DNA of 64,000 nucleotides from Prevotella sp. E2-28 (GTDB taxonomy: Bacteria; Bacteroidota; Bacteroidia; Bacteroidales; Bacteroidaceae), in NCBI RefSeq assembly GCF_022024055.1, contig NZ_CP091788.1, positions 1,178,001 to 1,242,000 of the forward strand, read 5' to 3'. The notes beneath the pieces were generated by a model. That model searched no databases and had not been told where the DNA came from. It saw nothing but the letters and a program-made list of their open reading frames with translations. Position numbers and translations under genes: made by a program. The first letter of the stretch is position 1. Every line of letters begins with the position of its first letter. This document shows positions 8,413-16,612 of this stretch, piece by piece.

Positions 8413-8481
8413 AAAGTGTTTTTCGCCAACATTCACCCCTAATTTCTGTAAATGCTTATGTATGAGGTGAATAGGCATTTA

Positions 8482-8634
8482 AACACTCCCCCCAACACCC
8501 ACCCTTGGGTTATAAAGGAAAAGACGATTTCTTGAAAGTTGGACGCTAAGAATTGATGCATGAAGAGAGGCTTGAAATTGATGAGAGGGGTTAGTGTTGG
8601 GGTTAGTGTTAGGCGGGGTGTTGGGGGGAGTGTT
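8482..8634. repeat. Perfect 19-bp inverted repeat of C/G tracts
   Basis: AACACTCCCCCCAACACCC at 8482-8500 is the exact reverse complement of 8616-8634. The arms are 115 bp apart and could form a long hairpin or cruciform. The right arm sits inside a very G-rich stretch. There is no transposase gene and no target-site duplication that I can see. Confidence 0.8.
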
Positions 8635-8656
8635 GGGGTGGGTGTTTGAAGTAAGA
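8585..8656 (+). repeat. G-rich repeat tract with G-quadruplex potential
   Basis: Runs of three to six G separated by TTA, TGTT or TTAGTGTT recur through this stretch, for example GGGGTTAGTGTTGGGGTTAG. At least five G-runs fall within 70 bases on the plus strand, enough for a quadruplex. It contains the right arm of the 19-bp inverted repeat. Confidence 0.65.
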
Positions 8657-8712
8657 ATCCTTAGTGTTTATCGGGGTTTCAGGTGATTTGGGGTGGGTGT
8701 CGGCAACTATAG

Positions 8713-8753
8713 TAGTTACGCGCCACAACTATGGGAGTTGTGACGCGTAACTA
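8713..8753. repeat. 18-bp-arm hairpin with one mismatch
   Basis: AGTTACGCGCCACAACT at 8714-8730 pairs with 8736-8752 around the loop ATGGG, with a single mismatch (8723 against 8743) and one more pair outside. No T-run follows, so it is not a classical terminator. It resembles a REP-like palindromic element. Confidence 0.75.
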
Positions 8754-8769
8754 TGGTGTTTATGAGTGC

Positions 8770-8870
8770 TAAGTCCTATACTTAGAATCGTAAGTCCTAT
8801 ACTTAGAATCGTAAAGTGGCACTTTATGACCTCGAAGCTGCCGGTTCGTGACCTCGAAGCTGCCTGTTCG
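8770..8870. repeat. Two adjacent tandem duplications flanking a 15-bp palindrome
   Basis: A 21-bp unit beginning TAAGTCCTATACTTAG is present twice, perfectly, at 8770-8790 and 8791-8811. It is followed by the palindrome TAAAGTGGCACTTTA (8812-8826) and then by a 22-bp unit beginning TGACCTCGAAGCTGCC, twice, at 8827-8848 and 8849-8870 with one mismatch. Two copies each with no spacers is not CRISPR-like. It lies about 75 bases beyond the stop codon of the ammonium transporter gene. Confidence 0.8.
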
Positions 8871-8944
8871 TCGGCCTTCCGCTCCGTCCTCGTCAGCCTT
8901 GAGCCCTTGGCTCGTGAGCCTTCAGGAGCGTGCTCGTCAAAATA

Positions 8945-10330
8945 CTATTTGTTCTTCTCGCGGATATGCTCCTCGTATTCTGCCAACTCGCGCTCTCCGA
9001 TATGGGCGAGACCGTAGTGCTCGTCGTGCTGAGAGAAGTCGAGACCTACCTTCTCGCTGTATTCTGAGACGCGCATGGGAATCATCATGTCAATGAGTTT
9101 ATAGCCTATCCAACTTACGATGAAGGTATAGACGAAGACGATGACAATAGCCAGGAGGTGATAGAGGAAGATGACGAAGCCGTCCCAGGTGCCGGCGATG
9201 AGGCCTTCCTGAATGAAGATACCTGTGAGCACGGTGCCGAAGATACCGCCTGTGCCGTGAGTGGGGAATACGTCGAGGGCGTCGTCAATGCTGGTATGTG
9301 AGCGCCAGTAAACGGCGATGTTACAAATCATGGTGATGACGAAGGCAATGAAGATGCTTTGACCCACGGTGACGTAACCGGCAGAGGGGGTGATAGCCAC
9401 CAAACCGACTACGCATCCTACGGCAGCACCCATTGCCGACGGCTTACGTCCACGAAGACAGTCGAAGAAAATCCAGGTCATCATGGCCGTAGCAGAAGCG
9501 GTGTTGGTGTTGAGGAATGCCTTCACAGCCACACCGTCGGCATGAAGCGAAGAGCCCGCATTGAAGCCAAACCAACCCAGCCAGAGCAGGGCTGCTCCCA
9601 GAAGTACAAAGGGGATGTTGGCTGGCTCGCTCTTGCGGGTCTCCGCCTTACGCCGTCCAAGATAGATGGCGCCGGCAAGGGCAGCCACACCACTGGAGGC
9701 ATGCACTACAATACCACCGGCAAAGTCGATGACACCCCATTTCATAAACAGGCCTTCGGGATGCCACGTCATGTGAGCCAGTGGACAGTAGATTGCAAAA
9801 AAGAAAAACATCATAAAAAACATGTATGCCGAGAACCTGACACGTTCGGCGAAAGAGCCGGTAATCAGGGACGGCGTGATAATGGCAAACTTCATCTGGA
9901 AGAGGGCAAAGAGGGCCAGGGGAATCGTGGCACCACCAAGAATATTGCCTGCGGGCGTGGTATAAACCTCGGCACCTACGTTTTGAAACATCAGAAACGT
10001 CATGGGGTTGCCGATAACGCCACCTATGTCATCGCCAAAACACAGCGAGAAACCAACGACGACCCACAGCACAGAGATGAGGCCCATGGCGATAAACGAC
10101 TGGAGCATCGTGGAAATCACGTTCTTGGCACCCACCATGCCGCCGTAGAAGAACGACAGACCTGGCGTCATCATCAACACGAAAATAGTGGCGGTAATCA
10201 GCCAAGCTACATCGGCTGCTGAGATTACCGACCAGTCACACTCGAATGTAGGCTCGCCTACAAAGATTCCTGCGAAGGCAATCAGCGTCATTGCCGTCAT
10301 CAGGATGACCCAACGTTTCTTTACTTTCAT
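8945..10330 (-). CDS. amt: Ammonium transporter, Amt/MEP/Rh family
   Basis: A 461-residue inner-membrane channel for ammonium/ammonia. After an N-terminal signal-like helix come about eleven membrane segments. The twin pore histidines are visible: H210 in GGIVVHASSG and H358 in DVFPTHGTGG. The Amt signature (FALFQMKFAIITPSLITGSFAER in the sequence around residues 141-163) and FNAGS are intact. The tail after the last helix is charged (KEKVGLD-type segment, ending EEHIREKNK). There is no fused or adjacent P-II (GlnK) gene in the window, unlike many Amt loci. A TACTTTTG box on the reverse strand at 10354-10361 lies just upstream. Confidence 0.95.
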   Translation of the reverse strand: MKVKKRWVILMTAMTLIAFAGIFVGEPTFECDWSVISAADVAWLITATIFVLMMTPGLSFFYGGMVGAKNVISTMLQSFIAMGLISVLWVVVGFSLCFGDDIGGVIGNPMTFLMFQNVGAEVYTTPAGNILGGATIPLALFALFQMKFAIITPSLITGSFAERVRFSAYMFFMMFFFFAIYCPLAHMTWHPEGLFMKWGVIDFAGGIVVHASSGVAALAGAIYLGRRKAETRKSEPANIPFVLLGAALLWLGWFGFNAGSSLHADGVAVKAFLNTNTASATAMMTWIFFDCLRGRKPSAMGAAVGCVVGLVAITPSAGYVTVGQSIFIAFVITMICNIAVYWRSHTSIDDALDVFPTHGTGGIFGTVLTGIFIQEGLIAGTWDGFVIFLYHLLAIVIVFVYTFIVSWIGYKLIDMMIPMRVSEYSEKVGLDFSQHDEHYGLAHIGERELAEYEEHIREKNK

Positions 10331-10353
10331 AATTGTTTTAAAATTTGCGGGTG

Positions 10354-10361
10354 CAAAAGTA
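10354..10361 (-). promoter_or_regulatory. -7 promoter box TACTTTTG of amt
   Basis: Reverse strand TACTTTTG followed by CACC, 24 nt before the amt ATG at 10330. The remaining spacer up to 10565 (about 200 bases) shows no gene or strong structure. Confidence 0.5.
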
Positions 10362-10592
10362 ATACAAAATGATGCTATTCGGTGAAATGCTTCGCTGGTT
10401 TGAAACTAAAAAACGGCCTAAACTTACACTTTGTAAATTTTAAGCGCCAAAAATGAATAAAACGAAAGCAGATACTTCGGAATGCTTGTCAGATGGAAAA
10501 AGATGCTTCGGGCGTAGTATGTATGGAAATGCGTAGATAGATTTGGTGATTCGCCGGCTTATTTGTACCTTTGCACGCAAAAAGCAGAGAAT

Positions 10593-11321
10593 ATGAAGGT
10601 AAAAATTCAAACCATGTTGGGCGACATCATCGTGCGCCTGTATGACGAGACTCCCATTCACCGTGATAACTTCATAAAATTGGTGAAAGAGGGCTATTAT
10701 GACGGAACGCTGTTCCATCGTGTGATTAAGGACTTTATGATTCAGGGCGGTGATCCTGATTCAAAGGGTGCGCCTGCCGGCAAGATGCTGGGCGTAGGCG
10801 GACCTGACTATACGCTGGAAGCCGAAATCAAAGACAATATTTTCCATAAGCGCGGCGCCTTGGCTGCAGCGCGTCAGGGTGACGAGGTGAACCCAGAGCG
10901 CAGAAGCAGTGGCTCGCAGTTCTATATCGTCTGGGGACAGGTGTACAACGAGGGTCAGCTTCGCCAATTCTCAAAGCAGTTGAAGATGCAGAAAATACAG
11001 TCGGCCTTTAATCAACTGGCAGCGCAGCATCGCGACGAGATTATGCAGATGCGCCGTGAGCGTAATCGTGCCGGATTGCAGGAACTGCAGGACAAACTGG
11101 CTGCTGAGGCTGAGGCGCAGGTTACGGGTGACGGCCTGAGTGACGAGCAGTTGAAAATCTATTCCACCATTGGCGGTACGCCGCATCTTGACGGACAATA
11201 TACCGTGTTTGGTGAAGTAGAGGAGGGACTGGATGTCGTAGAGATGATTCAGGGTACGGCTACCGGACGTGCCGATCGCCCCGTTGATGACATTGAGATG
11301 AGAATTTCTGTGATAGAATAG
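10593..11321 (+). CDS. Peptidyl-prolyl cis-trans isomerase, cyclophilin type, with coiled-coil insertion
   Basis: 242 residues. Cyclophilin core in two parts: the first half has HRDNFIKLV, LFHRVIKDFMIQGGDP (catalytic region) and SSGSQFYIVWG, the second half has LDGQYTVFGEVEEGLDVV. Between them, about residues 120-185, is a charged helical insertion (KQLKMQKIQSAFNQL...LQELQDKLAAEAEAQ) of the kind found in Bacteroides cyclophilins. No signal peptide is present, so it is probably cytosolic. The farther TTG at 10563 overlaps the promoter box TACCTTTG (10566-10573), so the ATG at 10593 is the start. It converges on the metallophosphoesterase gene with a 5-nt gap. Confidence 0.92.
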   Translation: MKVKIQTMLGDIIVRLYDETPIHRDNFIKLVKEGYYDGTLFHRVIKDFMIQGGDPDSKGAPAGKMLGVGGPDYTLEAEIKDNIFHKRGALAAARQGDEVNPERRSSGSQFYIVWGQVYNEGQLRQFSKQLKMQKIQSAFNQLAAQHRDEIMQMRRERNRAGLQELQDKLAAEAEAQVTGDGLSDEQLKIYSTIGGTPHLDGQYTVFGEVEEGLDVVEMIQGTATGRADRPVDDIEMRISVIE

Positions 11322-11326
11322 GAATT

Positions 11327-12427
11327 TCAAGGCAACGTTGTTGCTTTCCTTCTTGGTTCTATATGTAGTACTAGATACTCGGAACGAGTGCCGATGCGAA
11401 TCTTTGGCCCCCAGATGCCGAGGCCTGAACTGATATAGTAACGGGTGTTGCCGCGTTGATGATGCCCCCATGATTTTTCGTACACGGCATCGGTGATCCA
11501 TGAGATAGGCCATACCTGTCCGCGATGAGTGTGACCGCTGAACTGGAAATCTATGCCAGCTTGTTCAGCATCCTCCAGGTTATAAGGCTGATGGTCAAGC
11601 AGGATAGTGAACCCGTTGAGTCCCTCGGCAAGATCCTTTACCGCAGCACGGCGACGCGCCATCCTGTCGTTACGGCCTATCACGTCGAGCCCTTTGAAAT
11701 GGGCGGTAGAGTCCTTCAATAGCACGATGCCGGCATCCTTGAAGAAACGCTCCGACTGCTCCACGTTGCTGAAGTATTCATGATTACCCAGAATGGTATA
11801 TACGGGTGCCTGAATACGGCGGAACTCCTCAGCATAGTTGTCCTCAATAACAGGGCGCAGGCTCCTGTCGATAATATCGCCGCCAATCAGTACGAGGTCG
11901 GGCTTCTCAGCATTGATAAGGTCCACCCAGCGAGCCAGTTCGGCCTTGCGGTTATGATAACCTATGTGCAGGTCGCTGGCCAAGACAACGGTCAGGGGCT
12001 TCTCAATGGGCTTTGGGGTAGTAAGGGTCAGTTCCTCGCGGTATTTATGATGATAATGGAAACCACCCAGCGTCAGGATAACTGTCACAAGGCCGAGAAC
12101 GGAAAGCAGTCCCGTTAGGTTGTCTTTCAGCAATGTTTTCGGCAAGAGGTGACACAGGGAGGCAATGTCTGCCAGGAGGAAGATAAGCAACAGATAGAGG
12201 AAGGCGATGAGCCACGTGTTGCCCACCTCATAGAATACGGTAGCCACTTTGACGGGAACATGTTCTGTTGTGAAGAAACCCACAAAGAAACTGACCATCC
12301 ATAGCAGGAACAATCCCGTGAGGGTGAGTTTCAAAGGCCATCCGGTAGGCGTGATTCGCCACAGGTGCCAGCTGACATATCCCGTGAGCCCTAATACGGC
12401 AATCAGTATGATTAAGAAGAATTTCAT
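11327..12427 (-). CDS. Membrane-anchored metallophosphoesterase
   Basis: 366 residues. Four membrane helices fill the first 135 residues, followed by a calcineurin-like phosphoesterase domain. Metal-binding motifs in order: SDLHIGYHN, GGDIIDR, LGNHEYF and FSGHTHRGQVWP. The family (YkuE/YaeI type) acts on phosphodiesters at the membrane, in some members UDP-sugar lipids; the substrate here is unknown. A TATCTTTG box on the reverse strand (12472-12479) lies upstream of the ATG. Confidence 0.9.
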   Translation of the reverse strand: MKFFLIILIAVLGLTGYVSWHLWRITPTGWPLKLTLTGLFLLWMVSFFVGFFTTEHVPVKVATVFYEVGNTWLIAFLYLLLIFLLADIASLCHLLPKTLLKDNLTGLLSVLGLVTVILTLGGFHYHHKYREELTLTTPKPIEKPLTVVLASDLHIGYHNRKAELARWVDLINAEKPDLVLIGGDIIDRSLRPVIEDNYAEEFRRIQAPVYTILGNHEYFSNVEQSERFFKDAGIVLLKDSTAHFKGLDVIGRNDRMARRRAAVKDLAEGLNGFTILLDHQPYNLEDAEQAGIDFQFSGHTHRGQVWPISWITDAVYEKSWGHHQRGNTRYYISSGLGIWGPKIRIGTRSEYLVLHIEPRRKATTLP

Positions 12428-12471
12428 TCGACTTTTGTTTTGTATTGGTGACTTATCTTAAAAAGTACGTG

Positions 12472-12479
12472 CAAAGATA
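12472..12479 (-). promoter_or_regulatory. -7 promoter box TATCTTTG of the metallophosphoesterase gene
   Basis: Reverse strand TATCTTTG followed by GCA, 45 nt before the ATG at 12427. The divergent TAACTTTG box for the thioredoxin-like gene lies at 12502-12509, so both promoters share about 40 bases. Confidence 0.6.
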
Positions 12480-12531
12480 CAAATAATAGCGGCAATTTCA
12501 TTAACTTTGCACCCGGATTTTATGATTGTTT

Positions 12532-13047
12532 ATGAAGATTATGATTAGAAAAAGTTTGTTGATAGCCTTATTGGCCATGTTTTTTACTATAACCGTTGAT
12601 GCCCAGACGGCATTGAAAAAGGTGTATGATGAGAATGTAAATCCCTTGGAACAGATTGATAAGGCACTGGTCAAAGCAAAGGCTGATGGTAAGTTCGTGG
12701 TGTGTCAGGTGGGGGGCAACTGGTGTATCTGGTGCTTGCGCTTTGCTGATTTCATTACTAATGATACGGCCATCAGTAAGGTTATCAACGATAACTTTGA
12801 GTATATCCACGTGAACTATAATCCCCGTAAGTCTGAGGGTGGAGCAAAGGCAGAACAGGCTGCAGCGTTAATGAAACGGTTAGATAACTGCGGGCGTTTC
12901 GGCTTCCCCGTATTTGTTGTATTAGATGGGGATGGAAAGGTGATGCATATCCAGGACTCTAGTTTCCTGGAAGAAGGAAAAAGCTATAGCCAGGAGAAAG
13001 TTCTGCGTTTCTTTCAGAACTGGACTCCTGGCGCTGTAAACAATTAG
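12532..13047 (+). CDS. Secreted thioredoxin-like protein with WCIWC motif
   Basis: About 171 residues with a cleavable signal peptide (KSLLIALLAMFFTITVDAQ) and a thioredoxin-fold domain. The redox motif is NWCIWC (C-I-W-C), followed by a cis-proline-type strand RFGFPVFVVLDGDG. It probably acts as a periplasmic disulfide reductase or in repair of oxidised proteins, like other Bacteroidetes thioredoxin-like proteins; the partner is unknown. The promoter box TAACTTTG is at 12502-12509. ATGs at 12532 and 12541 are both plausible. Its stop overlaps by 4 nt the stop of the convergent SDR gene. Confidence 0.85.
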   Translation: MKIMIRKSLLIALLAMFFTITVDAQTALKKVYDENVNPLEQIDKALVKAKADGKFVVCQVGGNWCIWCLRFADFITNDTAISKVINDNFEYIHVNYNPRKSEGGAKAEQAAALMKRLDNCGRFGFPVFVVLDGDGKVMHIQDSSFLEEGKSYSQEKVLRFFQNWTPGAVNN

Positions 13048-13769
13048 TCTTCCTTGACGATAGGGTAGAGTTCAATGAACTCGCCCTGATGGTTCTGTCC
13101 GTCATTGATAAGCTCTGCCATCTTCTGGCCTACTGTCTCGATGTCGTGGAAACCGGGGAGAGCCATGTTGCCGTTCAAATCGGTGGTGGTAGGGCCTGGG
13201 TGAACAGAGAATATCTCCAATAGCGTGTTGCTCTGTTGGAACTCTATAGCCATCACACCCATCATAGCATTCTGTGCGGCCTTGCTGGCTACGTATGCTA
13301 ACGGATGCCAGTAAGGGCTGATTTCTGAGGGAACGGTAACGTTGACAATTCGTCCTTGGTTCTTAGTGAGTTGGGGAATCAGCGCCTTTGTGAGGGCAAA
13401 GGTTCCTGTGAAGTTGACGTCGAGCGTGTCCTTGATATCGCTGAGTTCGGTGTGCAGGCTGTCAACACTCATATCACCAGGGATGCCAGCGTTATTGACG
13501 AGTAGTGAGAGACCTGCATATTTCTCGTTGAGTTCCTTTACCAATTTATTTGCGTAATCTACATCGGCTGCAGCAAACTTACGCAGTTCGATGTTCACCC
13601 AGCCCAGTACGTTGACGCCTGCAGTTTTCAACTCGTTGATAGCTTTCTCGGCACGCTGCTCGTCACGTGCACCGATAATGACCTGCCAACCGCTTAATCC
13701 GAGATGCTTGGCAATGCCAAATCCAATACCTTTATTGGCACCTGTCACTAAAACAATCTTTTCTTTCAT
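13044..13769 (-). CDS. Short-chain dehydrogenase/reductase (SDR)
   Basis: A 241-residue NAD(P)-dependent oxidoreductase with a Rossmann fold. Cofactor loop TGANKGIG at residues 9-16, NNAG motif in LLVNNAGIPG, and the catalytic YVASK pair with upstream serine in NVTVPSEIS. This form resembles carbonyl reductase-like SDRs; the substrate cannot be read from sequence. A TACTTTTG box on the reverse strand at 13805-13812 lies upstream. Confidence 0.9.
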   Translation of the reverse strand: MKEKIVLVTGANKGIGFGIAKHLGLSGWQVIIGARDEQRAEKAINELKTAGVNVLGWVNIELRKFAAADVDYANKLVKELNEKYAGLSLLVNNAGIPGDMSVDSLHTELSDIKDTLDVNFTGTFALTKALIPQLTKNQGRIVNVTVPSEISPYWHPLAYVASKAAQNAMMGVMAIEFQQSNTLLEIFSVHPGPTTTDLNGNMALPGFHDIETVGQKMAELINDGQNHQGEFIELYPIVKED

Positions 13770-13961
13770 ATCCTTACCTTATTATATATATTAGAAACTG
13801 GTTGCAAAAGTACAAATATTATTTGTAAAGAGAAATACCACTAGTGCGGTATTTTGCGAAAAAAACAGTATCTTTGCAGCCGAATCACTTCTGTTAGTAC
13901 TGAGTAATAGTGCATACGGTGATAAGAAACAGATACGAGAACTATTTAAACGTATAAGAAA

Positions 13962-14339
13962 ATGAAAGTAATTAGCACAAAGAAGGCACCTGCTGCCATT
14001 GGGCCTTACAGTCAGGCCATTCAAGTTGGAAACCTAGTTTATACCTCTGGACAGATTCCCATTGACCCTACAACGGGTGCATTCGTAGAGGGTGGTATCA
14101 AAGAGCAGACCCGTCAGTCCCTTACAAACGTGAAAGCCATACTGGAAGAGGCTGGACTGAGCATGGGTAATGTAGTGAAGACTACCGTATTTATGGCTGA
14201 TATGAATGACTTTGCTGAGATGAACGCCGTTTATGCCGAATTCTTTGCAGAGCCATATCCCGCTCGTTCTGCTGTTGCAGTAAAGACTTTACCAAAGGGC
14301 GCATTAGTAGAAATCGAAGTGGTTGCTGCTGCTGATTGA
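13962..14339 (+). CDS. ridA: RidA-family enamine/imine deaminase
   Basis: A 125-residue RidA/YjgF/UK114 protein that hydrolyses reactive 2-aminoacrylate-type enamines released by PLP enzymes. It has the full family length and signatures: [12 protein letters not shown] at the N-terminus, [10 protein letters not shown], the conserved arginine in [20 protein letters not shown], and an acidic end. The promoter box TATCTTTG is at 13869-13876, giving a leader of about 85 nt. It is followed by a spacer with another promoter (14389-14396). Confidence 0.95.
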   Translation: MKVISTKKAPAAIGPYSQAIQVGNLVYTSGQIPIDPTTGAFVEGGIKEQTRQSLTNVKAILEEAGLSMGNVVKTTVFMADMNDFAEMNAVYAEFFAEPYPARSAVAVKTLPKGALVEIEVVAAAD

Positions 14340-14364
14340 TAGAATAAAAAATAATTTTTAAATC

Positions 14365-14399
14365 CGTATAACTTTCTAAAACTTTTTGTATCTTTGCAG
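14365..14399 (+). promoter_or_regulatory. Promoter module, 35 bp, duplicated at 19346-19380
   Basis: Starts CGTATAACTTTCTAAAAC and ends with the -7 box TATCTTTG (14389-14396) and CAG. The same 35 bases occur before the thioesterase gene at 19346-19380 with one change (T to C). Here the promoter points at no plus-strand gene. Downstream there is only a hairpin and a convergent gene, so it may make a short RNA. Confidence 0.55.
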
Positions 14400-14432
14400 C
14401 CTCGCTGTTTGAGCAGAGACTTCGCGACCAAA

Positions 14433-14461
14433 CCAAAAAGGAGCGGCAACTGTCGCTCCTT
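14433..14461 (-). terminator. Terminator of the coiled-coil gene
   Basis: Bases 14438-14445 (AAGGAGCG) pair perfectly with 14454-14461 around an 8-nt loop. On the reverse strand the stem ends in a short T run (TTTTT including two stem bases), 23 nt beyond the stop codon at 14484. On the plus strand no T run follows. Confidence 0.6.
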
Positions 14462-14483
14462 ACAAACTGTTCTTATCACACTT

Positions 14484-14795
14484 TTATCGTTTGTCGGGAA
14501 TGCCGTAGTCTGGCCAGCGTTCCTGTGGATAGTAGCCCTTTAGAGTCTTTTTCGACTCGGCGTAGGATGCTTTGACGAGGACCATCAGATCGTTCATCTT
14601 TTTTACCTTAGGAGTCAACTCCTCACGCAGACGATCCACTTCGGCATTGGCTTCAGAAAGCATTGCCACTGTCTTCTCCATCTGATCGATTTCGTTGTTC
14701 GACACGCCTCTTTCACCCATTTCTCTCACATGACGGCGCAGGCCCTCAATGAGGTTGCGCGACTTCTCAATCTGAATTTCTGTTGTCTTTGACAT
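14484..14795 (-). CDS. Small coiled-coil hypothetical protein
   Basis: About 103 residues from the ATG at 14795, almost entirely a charged helix with heptad spacing (GLRRHVREMGERG, MEKTVAMLSEANAEVDRLREEL, KKMNDLMVLVKASYAESKK), ending with a short PQERWPDYGIPDKR tail. No family name recognised. Upstream ATG-like codons up to 14843 overlap the probable promoter TATTTTTG (reverse strand 14846-14853), so the shorter start is used. A terminator hairpin follows at 14433-14461. Confidence 0.65.
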   Translation of the reverse strand: MSKTTEIQIEKSRNLIEGLRRHVREMGERGVSNNEIDQMEKTVAMLSEANAEVDRLREELTPKVKKMNDLMVLVKASYAESKKTLKGYYPQERWPDYGIPDKR

Positions 14796-15021
14796 AATGC
14801 TTAAAATTACGTTGTTATTTATACTTTTGTAGTACAATTCCACTACAAAAATAATAAAAAAAGTTGATTTTGCGAACGCTACAGAGCATCACTTTTTCGA
14901 TATTTTAAGATGTAGAGATGGCTGTATTTAACGTTTGTTTGCTTAGCAATAGCCTTACGTGATGTTGCCCTGTTCTTTGCATTTTGTTTTAAAAAAGTTT
15001 TCGTTTTCGCTATTTTTTTCG

Positions 15022-15224
15022 TACCTTTGCAGCCGTTTTTAGGATTTCGCAATTAATAGTGCTCGAAATTCATCTTCTGATTTATTCCCTAATCAGAGAG
15101 GTTTGTAGCGCATTGTGGCAAACGTGAGGTTTGCCCGAACCACAAAGGTTCATTATTCGTATTTCCGAGGGAAGGAATATTTTTAGTACGAGTAATGAAT
15201 TGTAAGAGAAAAATTTACATTTTA
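15022..15224 (+). promoter_or_regulatory. Promoter and long structured 5' leader of the efflux operon
   Basis: A TACCTTTG -7 box (15022-15029) is followed by a leader of about 190 nt, unusually long for this genome. Three stem-loops are readable: 15076-15082 with 15091-15097; GGCAAAC (15117-15123) with GTTTGCC (15129-15135), which can compete with a TGTGG/CCACA pairing (15114-15118 with 15140-15144); and 15149-15161 with 15187-15199. The last has one G-T pair and buries an ATG at 15195. No Rfam family is recognised. This layout suggests a switch controlling translation of the TolC gene, perhaps in response to the efflux substrate (inference). Confidence 0.55.
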
Positions 15225-16607
15225 ATGAGTAGTCACAAGTTTTTTTGTGCTCTGGCTGTCTCGATGATGGTCGGAGCAAGTTGCTGTGTACCTACGTATG
15301 CACAGCACAAGATGAGTCTTCAGTCGCTTTTTGACCTGGCTGACCATCAGAATCAGCGCATCAAGGTCAGCGAAGCGGCATTGAAGGCTGCAGAAGAAGG
15401 GGTGGTATCGGCAAAATCAGCCTTGTTGCCAAGTGTTGAATTCAGCGTGCAAGGCTCTTACACGGGCAATGCTTTCCTGATGTCGCGAGGCTTTTCTACC
15501 AGTGGCACCACGGAGTATATCGTTCCCGGATTGGGACCTCAGCAGGTGCAGAATGGCAAACAGCCCACACCACATTGGGGCAACAGCTTCACCGCTCAGG
15601 CCAGTCAGGTCATCTATGCTGGTGGTGCCATTCGCTCAGGCATTGAAATGGCAAGGCTGGGGCGTCAGTTGGCCGAACTTGATGTAGAGAAGAATCGCCA
15701 GGAGGTGCGTTTCTTGCTGACTGGATATTACCTTGATCTCTGCAAACTGCAAAACCAGCTACAGGTGATAGAGAAAAACATGGAGCTGACTGAGAAAGTT
15801 ATCGAACAGATGAAGGCGCGCAGAGCGCAGGGAACGGTATTGAAGAACGACCTGACACGATACGAGCTGCAACTGCAGAGCCTTCTGCTTGCAAAGACAC
15901 AAGTTGGCGATGCACAGAAGATCGTCCGCCATCAGCTCAGCACAGCTATCCACCTGCCAGAGGGAGAGGATTTTGAGGTGGATACGCAGTCGGTCGAAGA
16001 GGAGAGTAGGATACTCAAGACACTGACCTCCGAAGAGTTGTGGCAACAGTCAGCAACGGAAAACAATATCGATATTCGTCAGGCTTCGCTTGCCGCAGAA
16101 ATATCGGAACAGAAAGTCAGGAACACGCGTGCCGCATCGCGACCCTCGGTAGCTGTGGTGGCAGAAAACAATCTGTTCGGTCCATTCACCTCCGATCTGA
16201 TTCCAAAAGATGCCAACGTCAACGTGTGGTTTGTAGGCATTGGCGTGAAATACAATCTGTCAAGTCTCTGGAAAAACAAACATGCTATCCGTAAGGCGAA
16301 GCATGAAAATTCCCAAGCACATGAACGAGTGCAGTTGGCACGCGAAGGCATAGAGAATGGTGTACAGGCAAACTACACCAACCTGCTGACCAGCTCGGTA
16401 GAGGTTCGTACACAGGAGAAACAGGTGGAACTGGCCGATCAGAACTATACGGTGGTGAAGAACCGTTACGACAACGACCTTGCTCTGCTCACCGATATGC
16501 TTGATGCCTCGAACATGAAGCTCTCTGCCGATATGGCGCTGGTAAATGCGCGCATCAACATGCTTTACAACTATTTCAAACTTAAATATATAACAAATAC
16601 CCTTTAA
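15225..16607 (+). CDS. TolC-family outer-membrane efflux protein
   Basis: About 460 residues including a signal peptide (HKFFCALAVSMMVGASCC... ending TYAQ). Two TolC/OEP repeats are seen, with long alternating helices (LLTGYYLDLCKLQNQLQVIE; VELADQNYTVVKNRYDNDL) and the usual ending in which LLTDMLDASN precedes NARINMLYNYFKLKY. It forms the trimeric outer-membrane channel for the HlyD-like adaptor and MFS pump that follow 5 and 0 bases downstream. An ATG at 15195 would add ten residues but lies in a leader stem, so 15225 is the more usual signal-peptide start. The choice is open. Confidence 0.92.
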   Translation: MSSHKFFCALAVSMMVGASCCVPTYAQHKMSLQSLFDLADHQNQRIKVSEAALKAAEEGVVSAKSALLPSVEFSVQGSYTGNAFLMSRGFSTSGTTEYIVPGLGPQQVQNGKQPTPHWGNSFTAQASQVIYAGGAIRSGIEMARLGRQLAELDVEKNRQEVRFLLTGYYLDLCKLQNQLQVIEKNMELTEKVIEQMKARRAQGTVLKNDLTRYELQLQSLLLAKTQVGDAQKIVRHQLSTAIHLPEGEDFEVDTQSVEEESRILKTLTSEELWQQSATENNIDIRQASLAAEISEQKVRNTRAASRPSVAVVAENNLFGPFTSDLIPKDANVNVWFVGIGVKYNLSSLWKNKHAIRKAKHENSQAHERVQLAREGIENGVQANYTNLLTSSVEVRTQEKQVELADQNYTVVKNRYDNDLALLTDMLDASNMKLSADMALVNARINMLYNYFKLKYITNTL

Positions 16608-16612
16608 TAAAG

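Noticed and set aside
8713..8753. Integron attC site or intrinsic terminator
   Set aside because: No integrase or attC core boxes were seen, and no T run follows the hairpin.
8770..8870. CRISPR-like repeats
   Set aside because: Each unit occurs only twice, in direct contact with no spacers, and no cas gene is in the window.
9359..10222. Plus-strand 287-codon frame opposite amt
   Set aside because: It is the antisense shadow of the transporter gene; its composition is unnatural and no promoter precedes it.
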